Source: Phialophora verrucosa | Taxonomy: Eukaryota; Ascomycota; Eurotiomycetes; Chaetothyriales; Herpotrichiellaceae | Length of the DNA stretch: 64,000 nt | Assembly (NCBI GenBank): GCA_002099365.1 | Contig: MSED01000003.1 | Location: forward strand, 186,001 to 250,000 | Direction: 5' to 3' | Part shown: positions 22,754 to 34,065 of the stretch, one piece after another | Numbering within the stretch: position 1 is the stretch's first letter | Layout: the number at the start of each line of letters is the position of its first letter | Notes under the pieces: model-generated | The model's input: only the letters and a program-made list of their open reading frames with translations | What the model was told of the DNA's origin: nothing | Databases searched by the model: none | Position numbers and translations under genes: made by a program

Positions 22754-23428
22754 TCTTGAGACGACCCTGACGACGTTTCCACTCCCTATCGCGTGGTTTA
22801 AAATACATGCGGTGTACAAAAGTAATGACTGCACTAAGAGCTGGAGAAAAGGATCCTCTGAGCGGGTCACAATTGTCTGCATCAGCGTCCGGTAACAGGT
22901 AGCAATGTACATAGGAACAGGCAATCGATTCTCTTTGCGGCGTGCAGAACTTTGTTCACCCACGGCAGTTACTTCTCGACGGGCAGGGATCAACCAGCCT
23001 CATTCAGGGAGTCATAAGGGCAAGCGCAGCATATAGTCAGGATCTCCCATCAGTAATCTGAAATGAGGCGTCCCTTGTCGCGGTATACAAACTGATCTAC
23101 TATTTAACCGGTCCGAGTGAGGATCCGCCGAGTCGCACAGGTGCCCACCCGTTAATTACATTCTTATGCTGGATTCAGACTCTGGAGTTCAATGATGGAA
23201 GCTTCCCAGTCAACCGGACATTGAAGTTTTCCTTCACCAACGCCAAGCTCTCCGCTTCCAGCATCCTACTCGATCGTATTTGTTGACGCTGTAGTCCTTT
23301 GATACTTCCCGCCCGCAGACTCGTCGTTTCCCTTGACTTTCTAGCTTCAAGCTTGGCGAGAGCCAGAGGGTTTAGCCGATAGATCATCAGCCGCTTCTCT
23401 TGACATACTACCTCAAACGTTGGCAGGA
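22754..23428. other. intergenic, nothing recognised
   Basis: About 675 bp between MDM31 and the folylpolyglutamate synthase gene, presumably including the latter's promoter. A 90-codon minus-strand frame at 23175-23447 has no domain. Confidence 0.4.
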
Positions 23429-25121
23429 ATGTGCTCCAAAAGAACATATGAGGTTAGCTGCTCGCCACCTGGTCATCTCACATATTAAACTCACCGAGAG
23501 CAGAACGCACTGAAACTACTCAAGGCCAGGAGGCGAAGCGGAAGGCCCAGACATGCCGCCGCCGCCGCCCCTCCTAGGCTTCATTCCGCCGGCGAGACAT
23601 TCACCGAAGCTCGCTCTTCTTACAGAGGGACACCGAGCATAGCAGGCATGAGGGACTGGCTCCGAAAGATAGGCTACACGGTATGTCGTCCAGGCTCGTA
23701 TTCAAGGACGATGATATTGATATCAATATTAACAACTAACAAAATCAAAGGACGCTGATGTTGCAGCCTTGAACATTATACACGTCGCTGGCACTAAAGG
23801 CAAGGGCAGCACTTGTGCGTTTGCTCGCTCCCTTCTACAAGAACGGGGCAAACGGACAGGGTTCCCGAACAAAATCGGGCTCTACACTTCTCCTGATCTG
23901 ACATGCATTCGAGAGCGGATCCAAATCGACGGACAACCCATCTCGGAGGATTTGTTCACAAAGTACTTTTTCGAGGTCTGGGACCGGTTGTCCTCACAGC
24001 AGGACGGAGTCGCCACTACCGATGACGTGAAAACGCCCCGATTTCTGCAACTCATGGCCTTGCTGGCCATCCACACCTTTTGTCAGGAGGGAACTCAAGC
24101 AACCATCTTCGAGACTCATCATGGGGGCGAATATGACGCTACCAACGTTGTTTCTGCACCAGTCGTGACCGCAATAACCACCATCGGACTGGATCATCTG
24201 GCACAACTAGGCCCTGAGATCGAGGACGTAGCTTGGCACAAGGCCGGGATCTTCAAGACTGGATCGCCTGCCTTCTCCGCCTCACAACTACCGGCCGTCG
24301 AAGCTGTGTTGCGATCTCGGGCCACTGAAAAGAGCGTTCAGTTTGAGGTCGTCCCTGTCGATCATTCTCTGCCTCGCCATGCGAATGCGCTGCGGCCACA
24401 GGTGCAGCGGATCAATTGTTCCTTGGCGATTGCGCTCGTCAACGCATTTCTCTCCGCCAGGAGCCCCTTCGACGGCGAGCAACTTAGTGCGCAAGATATC
24501 GAAAGAGGTATCGAGAACTTCTCATGGCCTGGCAGGTTTGAGACCATCGAAACCCCCAGATGTACCTGGTTTCTCGACGGGGCTCACAACGAGTTGAGCA
24601 TAGGGCAGGCGGTTGAGTGGTTTGCTGAAATGACAACGCGTCCAGCTGTCCGTGACGGTCGCCAACAAGATCCTCCACGTATGGTTATTTTCTCGCACGT
24701 GTCGGAAGAGCGAGATGGGCCGTCGCTGTTGAGAGCCTTGGCGACGGCACTCGAGCGGAATGGCGTACGATGTCCTGAAATGGTGTTTACCACGTACCAA
24801 GAACGGCGTGACGGAAAAGTTCGATTTGGTAGGCAGCATGCCGCGCCCTTGGATACTTTGCAACATACTGACACGGAGATAGATAAGACGTTGAAGGCTC
24901 CAGAAATTTCACTGGTAGATCTCCCAAAGCAATACTGTAGCCTGTGGGAATCGATCCAGCCCGGTGCAAGGACCAGGTATGTACCTTCAATTGAAGAAGC
25001 GCTGGAGTACGCAGACAGAGCCAGCTTGCAGCGAGGGAGCTTGCAAGTGTTGGTGACGGGTAGCTTGCACCTGGTGGGTGGCGCGCTGTACTTGCTGCGG
25101 CAGCGGAAAACAGACACCTAA
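23429..25121 (+). CDS. folylpolyglutamate synthase
   Basis: I propose three exons: 23429-23452, 23504-23680 and 23751-25121, giving 523 residues. The first intron (51 bp) joins KRTYE to NALKLL, matching the family's usual RTYxDA start. The second (70 bp, with a CTAAC branch-like sequence) joins RKIGYT to DADVAALNIIHVAGTKGKGS. The latter contains the ATP-binding loop GTKGKGS of the Mur ligase fold. Further signatures are GLYTSPDL, GGEYDATN, TTIGLDHLAQLG, HKAGIFK and FLDGAHNE. The enzyme adds glutamates to tetrahydrofolates and so retains them in cytosol and mitochondria (yeast Met7). The block before GGEYDATN reads FETHH rather than the more usual YEVGVG, which is unusual and worth noting. A (GCC)n run in exon 2 encodes an Ala stretch. 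Confidence 0.88.
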
Positions 25122-26607
25122 TGATCCCTCACGAAAGTCCGCCTTGGTACAACACATTGAGCAGCCATTCCAGCGAATTAGGTTCGTGCGTCATCACAGT
25201 CCATCTGATATCGACGTTACGGATTGAAGGCTAGGAAACCAATGGGCTGCACTCGAGAGGTTGTCTGTCCGATTGAGTACCAAGCCAGGTACTATAACAC
25301 AGGGGCTCCACGAATCCCCTACAAGGCAGCAGCTACGATACTACCTTCCGACCTCCTGAGCGAGTACTCGAGCTGCCTGACCTGAGCTTGAGCCTCCTTT
25401 GCCATGTGGTGCGGGACGAGGAGTGGCTTGGGTTACATATACGCGCTGAGGTTTGGCTGTCTGGGTCGGAAGATATGCACGTCGAAGTGGCTGCAGCTTC
25501 AGAAGCGAAACTCCAAGGACTTCGTCACCGCTGCCGTTACACTCGTCGGGCCCGTCATCTCGCGCCATCCAGCTCTTCCAGCCTTGGACGCTGGTCTGCT
25601 CTTCTTGTGCAATGTCCTGGCCATTCCGGACAAATCGAGGCCAGGTCGAGATGCACGGCTGCCAACTACACACGGTCTGAGGCGCAACAACTGGGTCTCT
25701 GCCGTCAACACTTATTACACAGAACGGTATAATAGCATAGCACGGGCCCTCGCCCCTTCACATCCCACCGCCTGTTGTCTTGAGGGGGAAACACTACAAA
25801 ATTTGAAGTTAACTCGAAGTGATTGATGTATCCCGACTTCGAGCTCACGGTAGGATCCACAAGAGTTTGAAACTTGTCTGGCACATTTCTCATTTCTCAT
25901 TTTGCTCTCATCTTCCGGCGCAAGGCAGCATCCAACCCACTGCTATGCGCCGTGGTCTTGCATCGGCCGGAAAAAGTAACAACCAGAGACTCATGCTCAT
26001 GGTCGCGCTGTCCTTCCCATTGCTGAGACTGCCGGTGAGGAGAGTATGACCGCTAACTTTCATGCCGGCAAGATCAACACCTTCCCGGCCCCAAGAAAAG
26101 CTCACACTGGTCACCACCGATAACGCCCTGTAACATCCTCAGACCGTGGCGCCAGCTCCGGGAAGAGCCCATAGCCTACCCCATCCATGACCTTGCTGCC
26201 ACGAGCGGGTATCATTCCACTGTTCCAAAACATTCTGTGTAGCACGACCGTCTCTTACGATGTAGTGTGATGAAAACTGTGACCGGCATAAAGGCCGCGT
26301 CGCTGTCCACAAAAATAGACGCCGTGATGTGCCGCCTTCGGTCAACTGCAACCTCTGTACAGATCCACCGCCTCTCCTGAGCCCATTTCACCCCCGAAAA
26401 ACACAAAACAGATGGTATAGAGTAATTACATGCCGAAATCCTGTCCACTCGAATTGCGGACGGAGTTTTCGAGCCGAGAAGTGGAAATGTACGCCGATAT
26501 ACGCCGCGTGCTGGCTGCAAAACGCCAGGTGAAGCAATGCCATAAACTTTGATTTGGACAAATCCTCCTAAGACGTATATTCATCATGTCGTCGTTCATT
26601 TGATAAG
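25122..26607. other. intergenic between convergent FPGS and ATG1
   Basis: About 1.5 kb separating two 3' ends. Several frames of 60-140 codons overlap on both strands without recognisable domains. No repeat or RNA gene seen. Confidence 0.4.
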
Positions 26608-29600
26608 TCATGCCCGCGGTGGAGTCGCTGCGACAGCAGTCGAAGGGGTACTGCTTCGGTGAGAGAAAGGTGGAGAGGCTCTGCTCGGCGAGGCGATAGC
26701 AGGTGCTGAGGCACGCTTCTGAATCACTTGGAGCTTCTTCCGGATGATCGTGAGTCGTTGCCGGATACTCGCGACCACTGCACATGCGTTAGCCCTCTGA
26801 GCCCTTGGTCACAATAGACGCGAGCAGACTTACGGTTCTTAACGGTTCTCCTGTCTTCGGCCTCCAGACCATTGATTGGGGCCAGATCCTCTTTCTCATC
26901 CTGGTCGCTTGTGCCACTGCCCTCTCGTGACAGGTTGTCATCGTCACTCTCCAAAACAGCCTCTAACATGCGAATCGCCGTGACATACGAAATTTCACAC
27001 CCGGCCAAGTCTTCATTCGTTAATTCATTGATCGCCGCCGCTCGACTCATCTCCAGCGCTCGATCATACATCAGCTTCTCCGCAGTAATACCCGAGCTCA
27101 CCACGACGTGGTCAGCAGAAGTGCCCAATCCCGCGCTGGAGGCAGTGGTCGATGATATGTTGTTCGGATGACTGGGGTGGTCTTCGGGGAGTCGCCGCTG
27201 GCTATCGATGAGCTTGAGTCGGACAAGGTCTGCCTTTTCAAGAACTTCGTTAAAGCGATTTCGGACCCATTGCACAACATTGTTCATTCTTTGCCCCGTG
27301 GCCGTAGAATTCGTGCTTGATCGATATGTGGCATCGCCAGGCGCATCGGCACGATTCTTGCGAGCCCACCAGCGTGCTGCGGTATCCATGCCCTTCGCGA
27401 GTAGTGCCAGCGCCTTGACATACAGGACGAGCGCCTCCTCGGCCACAATGACCGTCGCTTCGATGGTGAGGTCTTCGCTGGACGCCGCGAACGGCCCATC
27501 AGCGACATTATCGCCAGAGGCATTGCGCAAGCCTAGACCTGGTTGAGACGGACCGGCGGGGATCAGTTGTTTATACTTGACTTCGGCAAACCCATAGACG
27601 ACATCACTCCTGGTCGCAATTTCTTCGACAGTCTGAACGAATCTACTATCTTCATCACCAGCCGGTGCTCCTTTAGAATCACCAACCACGATCAAGCTGC
27701 TTTGAGCTCCGGGATACGTCGGGAATGGGCTGTACGTGATCGGAGGAGATTTGCCACCGCGCATCAAGTTGACGGGAGGAGAAAATCCAACACCAAAAAG
27801 CCGACCGCTCGCCATGTTCAGGGCTTTTGAGATAGCCGAGGTCGCAGATCCGGGGCTGGGACCGTAACGTCTCTCATACGAGTTCTGACGCTGGTGCATT
27901 GAGTCTGGTCTTCTTCCTGATGCGATCTGAACGGCCCGAGAAGCACTGGTTTGTGCACCGGTGGCGGAGCCGGGTGCACCTTGCGTCGTAGCTCTGCGAA
28001 CCATAGCGCCGGACTTTGGAGACATGGCCGTCTGCAAGTTTCTGTTCAGGCGAGGACTAGCCTCCAGCTCGTCAGCTAAGGCGTTGACCTCTACAGCCTT
28101 CTTTTCCACGAGTACGTAGTCGCGCTCGAAAGCAATATCTTGAGCGACCCGTTCTCTCTCTGTCTCTTCTTGCAGCTTACGCTGGGCAGCTTCCTGAGAT
28201 GCATTATAGACTTGATCGCGCAACGACGAAGGCGGCAGCTTATGTGAGCCAGCGCTGGTCTGACGAGCCATTGGACTTGACGAAGGTCGCGCCACCAATT
28301 CCTGTCTCCCCGGAGCGGTGGCGTGTGGATGTAAAGCAGGGCGAGTTTCTGCAGGACCTGAAGTAGGCTCAAAGGCCGCCTGCAGCTCGTCAATGGCAAC
28401 TCTTTCCGTTGCTATAGGTTCCCTTGGGCCAGATGATCGTCGGCTTGTCGAATAACGTCTTGATATATTGTCTTCCGACACAGTCTTCGACGAATCGAGA
28501 TAGGGACTTTCTAGCTCTTTTCTCGAACCGGGCCGAGCCAAACCGACGGGGTCTGTTCGGCTGTTACGCCGTCGGCTGCTCTCAAAGTGTGCGGGCTCTG
28601 GAGGCACGTCCTCGGGGTGGAGACCTGGAATAGAGCCTGACACAACCTCGTTGCTGAAGAAATCAGGAAATGTCATTCTCTCTTCTGGATCCCTCTTAAG
28701 GAGCAATCGAATGAGCTTCTTCATTTCCTCTGAGATGATGTATTCGTCTCCAAACTTGATCTTGTCCTCGCTCTTCTCGATTTTCCGAAGCAATTCGACA
28801 TGGTTTGAAGCCCGAAATGGCGGCCGGGCAGTCATCATCTCAAACAGGACGGTTCCGACGGACCAGAGATCGGCTTTCGGGCCGTATTTCTCGTACCGCA
28901 GGATCTCGGGTGCCATGTACAGCGGCGAGCCACACAGGGTCTCAGCAAGGGCCGTCGAAGGTAGTGACCGAGCAAAGCCAAAATCCGCAATCTTGAGCAT
29001 AGGGAGCGACTTGACGCCGGCGACTGGGTCTAGCGAGTCGTCGCCAACCTTGTAGGGCATGGGGTTCGGCTTGTGCTTCTGGAAGTACTCGGGTGACGGG
29101 TTGAGCAGAAGGTTTTGCGGCTTGACGTCTCGGTGGATGAGGTTCCTAGCACGGAGGAACTGCAAAGCACTAGCGAGTTGCTTTAAGAAATGCCGAACAA
29201 CCACCTCGTGAAGACCGCCGTATCTTGGGTTGGGATACTTGACCATCATATTACCCACCAGGTCACTGTCCTTGATCTCGTTTCGTCTCTTGATGAAGTG
29301 TGACAAATCCCCGAGAGCGACATACTCCATGATCAGATGGATGTGCGAGCTCGATTCCTTGCAATCGATGAGGGCGACGATGTGAGGATGATGCAGGCCT
29401 TTGAGGATGGAAATCTCCGACGTCAGGTTGTCCTTGAGTTTCTTGTTCAACTTGGACATGTTTACGGATTTGATGGCCACAATGCTCTGCGTGCCGGACG
29501 TGCTCTGTGAAGCTGTCAGTGCATCTTCGAGGAATTGGGGCACGCAGTGACTCACCGTGTGGATGGCCTTGTAGACTGTTGCAAAGCTGCCTCGACCGAT

Positions 29601-29684
29601 CTCTTCATGGCGCTGGAAACTGCCTATCCGCTCCGAGTCCTTTGACCTCCTCGGAGTGGACGACTGTGAGGTTGTGGATGCCAT
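26608..29684 (-). CDS. ATG1: autophagy-initiating Ser/Thr kinase Atg1
   Basis: Three exons: 29684-29556, 29504-26834 and 26777-26608, totalling 989 residues. The kinase domain spans about residues 20-320: glycine loop IGRGSFATVY, Lys55 in VAIKSV, HRDVKPQN near 167-174, DFG near 217, CGSPLYMAPE. These match fungal Atg1 (ULK1). A long Ser/Pro-rich linker follows, then the conserved C-terminal region containing LMYDRALEMSRAAAINE, where tandem MIT domains bind Atg13. The last intron (56 bp) restores the family tail SIRQRLTIIRKKLQVIQKR, which the unspliced frame lacks. The first intron is exactly 51 bp and free of stops. Atg1 starts autophagosome formation on nutrient stress under TORC1 control. 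Confidence 0.95.
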
Positions 29685-30899
29685 TTTCTTCCCTTCACCT
29701 CCTCCGCCTACTTCGGTCGATAACGCCGATCGGGGATGTTGAGGCGAGGTGACGTGAGGGCTACCTGCTGAGTTGAGGTGGAAGACCCAGCAAAGTGGCG
29801 TAGCCCATGGATTGCTCGAGATGGAGTCAAAGTAGAAATGACAGGTTCATGGATCGTGGAGGCACCGGTAGCAGGAGTAGGTAGCAGGCGACAGGCCGAA
29901 TCCGAGTGTGGAGATGGCGCAATAGGGCGGCGGGCTGCGTGATTAGGGGCCTCCGTGCAACTCAACTTCACTGAATGTCGACAGACTGTGTGGGGTTGGA
30001 AGGATTGTATTGAAGTGATCTGACTGATGCGGTGGTTGGGTTGTGCGATGCGGTTGTGGGAGGTCGTGCTGGTCGGGCGCGAGCCTGGGGGGTTGAGGGT
30101 GTGGTTGGACAGAATGAGTGACGCACTACAGCGACTCCTAGCCCGTTCAAGTTGGTGAACAACAGCCGCAGCACGCACAAAGACAGTGATGCGACGAATG
30201 GAAATTCAAAACTAAAGATAACAATAAATGGTCTGAGGGACAAGTAGGCAACGGCGACAGGAAGCCAGCAGAGAGTCAGAGAGTGAAGTTAGTCATGCAG
30301 TCAGTCTAGTCATGCACTGCGTTCAAGCGCGACTTGCAGATGCGTGGTGTGTCTTTCCACGGCCTTTGGGGGTGTGGGAGGGAGGCGACGAATTGTACGT
30401 GTGACCTGCTGAGAGATAAGGATCACGTGGGAGCGACAATCAGCATCTCGCCTGCTTCGCCTCAGTTGGCTCTTAGATGTGCAATCAACCGACCGTTGTC
30501 CGTTCGCTGGTCATCCAACCTGCTCCGTCGGCCTGTGCATCTCCCCCCCCCGGATTTTGTTGACTCTCTGTCCGCTCAACGAATGAGCGCTATTTCCATC
30601 GCGCCCATCTGAGACTCTGGTGCATTCACCGCATGCACCGAACGCTTATCACTGCCAAATGGATTCCTCTTCCGGAGCTGCTCTATCTTCCATCGCTCCT
30701 ACTACTACCTCGTGTCTGCAGGTCTGTCTATCTGACGTAGGTCCCAGGTGAAAGTGGCCGACACTGTGGTAATCCGGATTCGAACTGAGCTGTGGCTACG
30801 ATTCAAGGTCACGCAACAGTACTCGTGGTTTCGAAGACGAAACGGGTATCAGTTCACTCGAGCGATGTCAATGATGACGAGATGGCGGATACTGCCGGA
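29685..30899. other. ATG1 upstream region
   Basis: About 1.2 kb between the ATG1 start and the SEC59 stop on the same strand. No coding sequence supported. A poly-C run occurs at about 30542-30551. Presumably includes the ATG1 promoter and leader. Confidence 0.4.
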
Positions 30900-33599
30900 T
30901 CAGATTTCCAATCCACGTACTAACAACCACAGTCCCACGGGCACCACCACGTTGTCGTTTGCGGCGGCCAAGGTACTCTCCAGAAGACTCGCTCCTGTCC
31001 CTGCAACCAGGCATTTCCCCAGGATGGTCCCGATCGGGTTCCCGTCATGCCATGATGCCCATCCTCCGAGCCTGAGCCAGGCCCAACTCGCTACTAGACC
31101 ACATGTGACCGCAAATGCAAATGCGAGGCTTCCTTCCAAGCTTTTCCCGCCCACCCAGTACCATTTTGTCTTCCCATAACGCCGGCCGATTAGGCTTGCC
31201 GCTGCATCACCCATGCCCACACAGATGACGCCGCTGACCATACTCAAGTCTCGGACTGGGGTCTCCCAGCCAGTCCAGGGTGCATCACCACCGCGCGGCG
31301 CCGCAGCAAGCGAAAGCCACAAAGGGATCGCGCACCCGATCAACAAGAAGATATGCGACACAATGACTGGACCTCGATGATCCCGTCCGTCCACGTATGG
31401 AGCCAGAAAGACGGTCAAAGGTTTCGAGATGGGTGGCAGTTGTGACGCTCGGAACAGATCGAGCAGTAAGAATATTGCCAGGATCAGGTTGAGGGCCAAT
31501 GCAATAAAACACGGATCCACATATATCGTAGGAAGGAGCATGGCTACCATGATGCCATGGAAGACCTTGCGTCTAGTATCAACCTCGACGACAGATGTGA
31601 GTCGTAGGACAGCCGCGATTCCAGTCCCCAAAACTACCACGCAGTATGCACATATGGCGAGACGTGTATTGGCAGGTCCGAGGATGTTTTGTCGGAGGTA
31701 TTGAACGAGTCCGTCCTGGAAGGCCAAAGCGGACTCCCTTTGCCGAGCTGGGAGGCTGATCCAGTGCTCCAAGTTGTTGCTGACTACCCAGAACCGGACT
31801 GCGGGTACATTTCCAAGCAGATAGCCGAGTGCCCACCCGATCGGCTCATGATTAGACAATGCCCGTGTGGCCACGTAGTACCGAACCGGACCCAGAATGA
31901 TGGCAGCAACGAAGAAGTAAGCGATTGCCGCATATGCATACTTCCGGACTCGAGCTTGTTCCACGCTGAACGACAGGAACGCCGCAGACGGACCAACAGG
32001 AGCTAGCTTCGCCTTCTTCAAAGTAACGGGGTTCTCTTTGCGGTCGCCCTGATCGAAAGCTGCGAAAGTATTCCTGCGAAGCGGCGCTGATATGCCTGCA
32101 GTATCTAGTGAGATAGCCTTTGTCATTGTCGCTTCAAGCGCAGACTTCGGCTCCTCAACCGGGCCCACTGCAGAGAAAGCCCTTCCATTAAGTTGCAACT
32201 TCAATCGAGGGCGCAGTCTCGGGATGCTCTTCAAAGGCTGTACATCGTCATCAGAGTCCGATTCTTCGGGGTCAACGTGACGAAACCTCCCTCTGACGAG
32301 GAAAGTACAGATGGCTTGATCGAATTGTGATATCAAGCCTCGATTTCGTCTTACTCTCAGAAGCCTCCAGGTTGGTACCCTTGCCAATACGACTTCCCAC
32401 ATCAGCACGTTCTTGCAAGTGATAAATATGCATAAACCGCCGAGCCATATCATCGCCTTCAGGATTTCAGCTTGCGGGGTACCCGCAAAAAGATACAGGT
32501 TAAGCAGTGCCGACGACAGTAGCTGTAACTCCGAGATTTCCAGACTGGACGTGGTGAGGTAGCCCAGCATCGACATCAACGCGTGGTGCAGTGGAAATAG
32601 CAGGACCAGATCTTCTTGCGTTAAAGACCGACCGATCTTTAACGACAGTGGCTTCGTGGTCGACGTAGAAAAGAATCTGGAGCTCGAGGCGTGAAGTGGT
32701 AGAATCGAAAGTATCCAGTGCATATACTCTCCGACCGGAGGGGCCTGTGGTATTGTTGTGGCTAATCGTGGTATGGAGGAAAGACCGCAAACAATGGCGG
32801 CGGGGAGGAAAGAAGGGCTGTGGTGAAATAGAGAAATGGCAACCATCCATGGTAGTAACACGGGGTACAAAAGAGGCCCTGGGTCAAACCGGGATGGGAT
32901 ATGAAATCCTAGTCGCAATGCCTGGAACCAGGGCTTCCGCGATGCCAGCGCACCAAGGGTGAGCCGGAGAGGGTACAGCAAGTATACGAGAGGAGGAATG
33001 ACAAGGAAGGCCGCAATCTCGTTCAGCCAATCCTCCAGACCGGTCGAGCCTGTTCTGCTCTTCCACACGATGACGCCGATGCCCCAGAGCAAGAGGGTCT
33101 CCATGCATCGTCGGACAATCTCGCGTCGTTTCCGGTCCTTGTATGTTTGATAGTCTCTCACCTGTCTCCTTGTTGCCTGTGACTTCTTTTCATTTTTCTC
33201 TGGTAGCTCAAAGAACCGAGGCTCTTCCCCATCCACAAAGGCCGGAGGTGTAGACGGCGGACTCGCAGCTGGAGTGAGATTTGCTGGTGTGCTTCCTCGA
33301 AGACCCTTGTGAAGACGCAGGGCCGGTGCAGGAAGGCCTTTGAGAAAAGGGCCCTTCTCATCATCCGCCTCTGTCCCACTGTCACTGGACTCTGAACGAC
33401 TCGGGCGAGGTGATGGAACGAATCCATTGGCGGGCGGACTGGAGCCACTGGCACTCAACCATGGCTGAGCTGTCGTCAGGCTGTCCCCTCTCAGATGGTA
33501 CGGCCGGGGTGTGCGAGACAATGTTAGATTATGCTGGTCGTGGATTTCCTGAGAGCTGGATCGACCGCTGTCAGTCCTCGCCGGCTTCAGGAAAGTCAT
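30900..33599 (-). CDS. SEC59: dolichol kinase
   Basis: About 899 residues from the ATG at 33599; an in-frame ATG at 33821 would add 74 residues of unlikely sequence. After a disordered, Ser/Pro-rich N-terminus there are more than ten hydrophobic segments, as expected for a polytopic ER membrane enzyme. The C-terminal quarter carries the kinase signatures: RRKVFHGIMV, YVDGRDHRGPVIVSHIF, VGMGDAAASLIGRRYGKTKW and GGKSLEGS. Dolichol kinase uses CTP to phosphorylate dolichol and so supplies the carrier for N-glycosylation, GPI anchors and O-mannosylation. It is essential in yeast. It is about 380 residues longer than yeast Sec59, through the N-terminal region and a central loop. No intron is needed. 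Confidence 0.9.
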   Translation of the reverse strand: MTFLKPARTDSGRSSSQEIHDQHNLTLSRTPRPYHLRGDSLTTAQPWLSASGSSPPANGFVPSPRPSRSESSDSGTEADDEKGPFLKGLPAPALRLHKGLRGSTPANLTPAASPPSTPPAFVDGEEPRFFELPEKNEKKSQATRRQVRDYQTYKDRKRREIVRRCMETLLLWGIGVIVWKSRTGSTGLEDWLNEIAAFLVIPPLVYLLYPLRLTLGALASRKPWFQALRLGFHIPSRFDPGPLLYPVLLPWMVAISLFHHSPSFLPAAIVCGLSSIPRLATTIPQAPPVGEYMHWILSILPLHASSSRFFSTSTTKPLSLKIGRSLTQEDLVLLFPLHHALMSMLGYLTTSSLEISELQLLSSALLNLYLFAGTPQAEILKAMIWLGGLCIFITCKNVLMWEVVLARVPTWRLLRVRRNRGLISQFDQAICTFLVRGRFRHVDPEESDSDDDVQPLKSIPRLRPRLKLQLNGRAFSAVGPVEEPKSALEATMTKAISLDTAGISAPLRRNTFAAFDQGDRKENPVTLKKAKLAPVGPSAAFLSFSVEQARVRKYAYAAIAYFFVAAIILGPVRYYVATRALSNHEPIGWALGYLLGNVPAVRFWVVSNNLEHWISLPARQRESALAFQDGLVQYLRQNILGPANTRLAICAYCVVVLGTGIAAVLRLTSVVEVDTRRKVFHGIMVAMLLPTIYVDPCFIALALNLILAIFLLLDLFRASQLPPISKPLTVFLAPYVDGRDHRGPVIVSHIFLLIGCAIPLWLSLAAAPRGGDAPWTGWETPVRDLSMVSGVICVGMGDAAASLIGRRYGKTKWYWVGGKSLEGSLAFAFAVTCGLVASWAWLRLGGWASWHDGNPIGTILGKCLVAGTGASLLESTLAAANDNVVVPVGLWLLVRGLEI

Positions 33600-34065
33600 C
33601 GGAAGCCAGAATCGAAAACGTGGGGAGTCGTCGCAGTCTATGGTGAGAACTCTTTCATGGCGGATCAGCGTAGTCAAGGGGCGGCACTGCAAAGACTGCA
33701 GGCTCAGGCGCCATCCTGGTGTAGCATGACCGGATGGTTTTGTTGGGAGAGACTCACATGCAACGCACGTCCTGTGAGCTGCGGATGCCACTTCAAGTTT
33801 GGTCGGTCTTGAGAATCCCACAATCCGTGCCGAGAGACGACGTAATGCTTAGGGCCGCAGCACCACCAGCATCAGTGCTCTTAATGTACGAGTACAGATG
33901 ACAACGCTTACGAACTCAGGTTGATCTCTGGTGAGAACGCTGTTTGCATTTACAGATAACAATTCTAAGGTCAATCCATGCATATCAAAACATACGAATA
34001 CTGCAGAGCCACCATTGCACTCGCTGTCCCCGCTCGGTCAAAAGCCACCCACAAGTACAATCGCC
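33600..34065. other. intergenic SEC59 / IDH1
   Basis: About 470 bp: the 5' region of SEC59 and the 3' region of IDH1, both on the minus strand. Nothing else seen. Confidence 0.45.
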
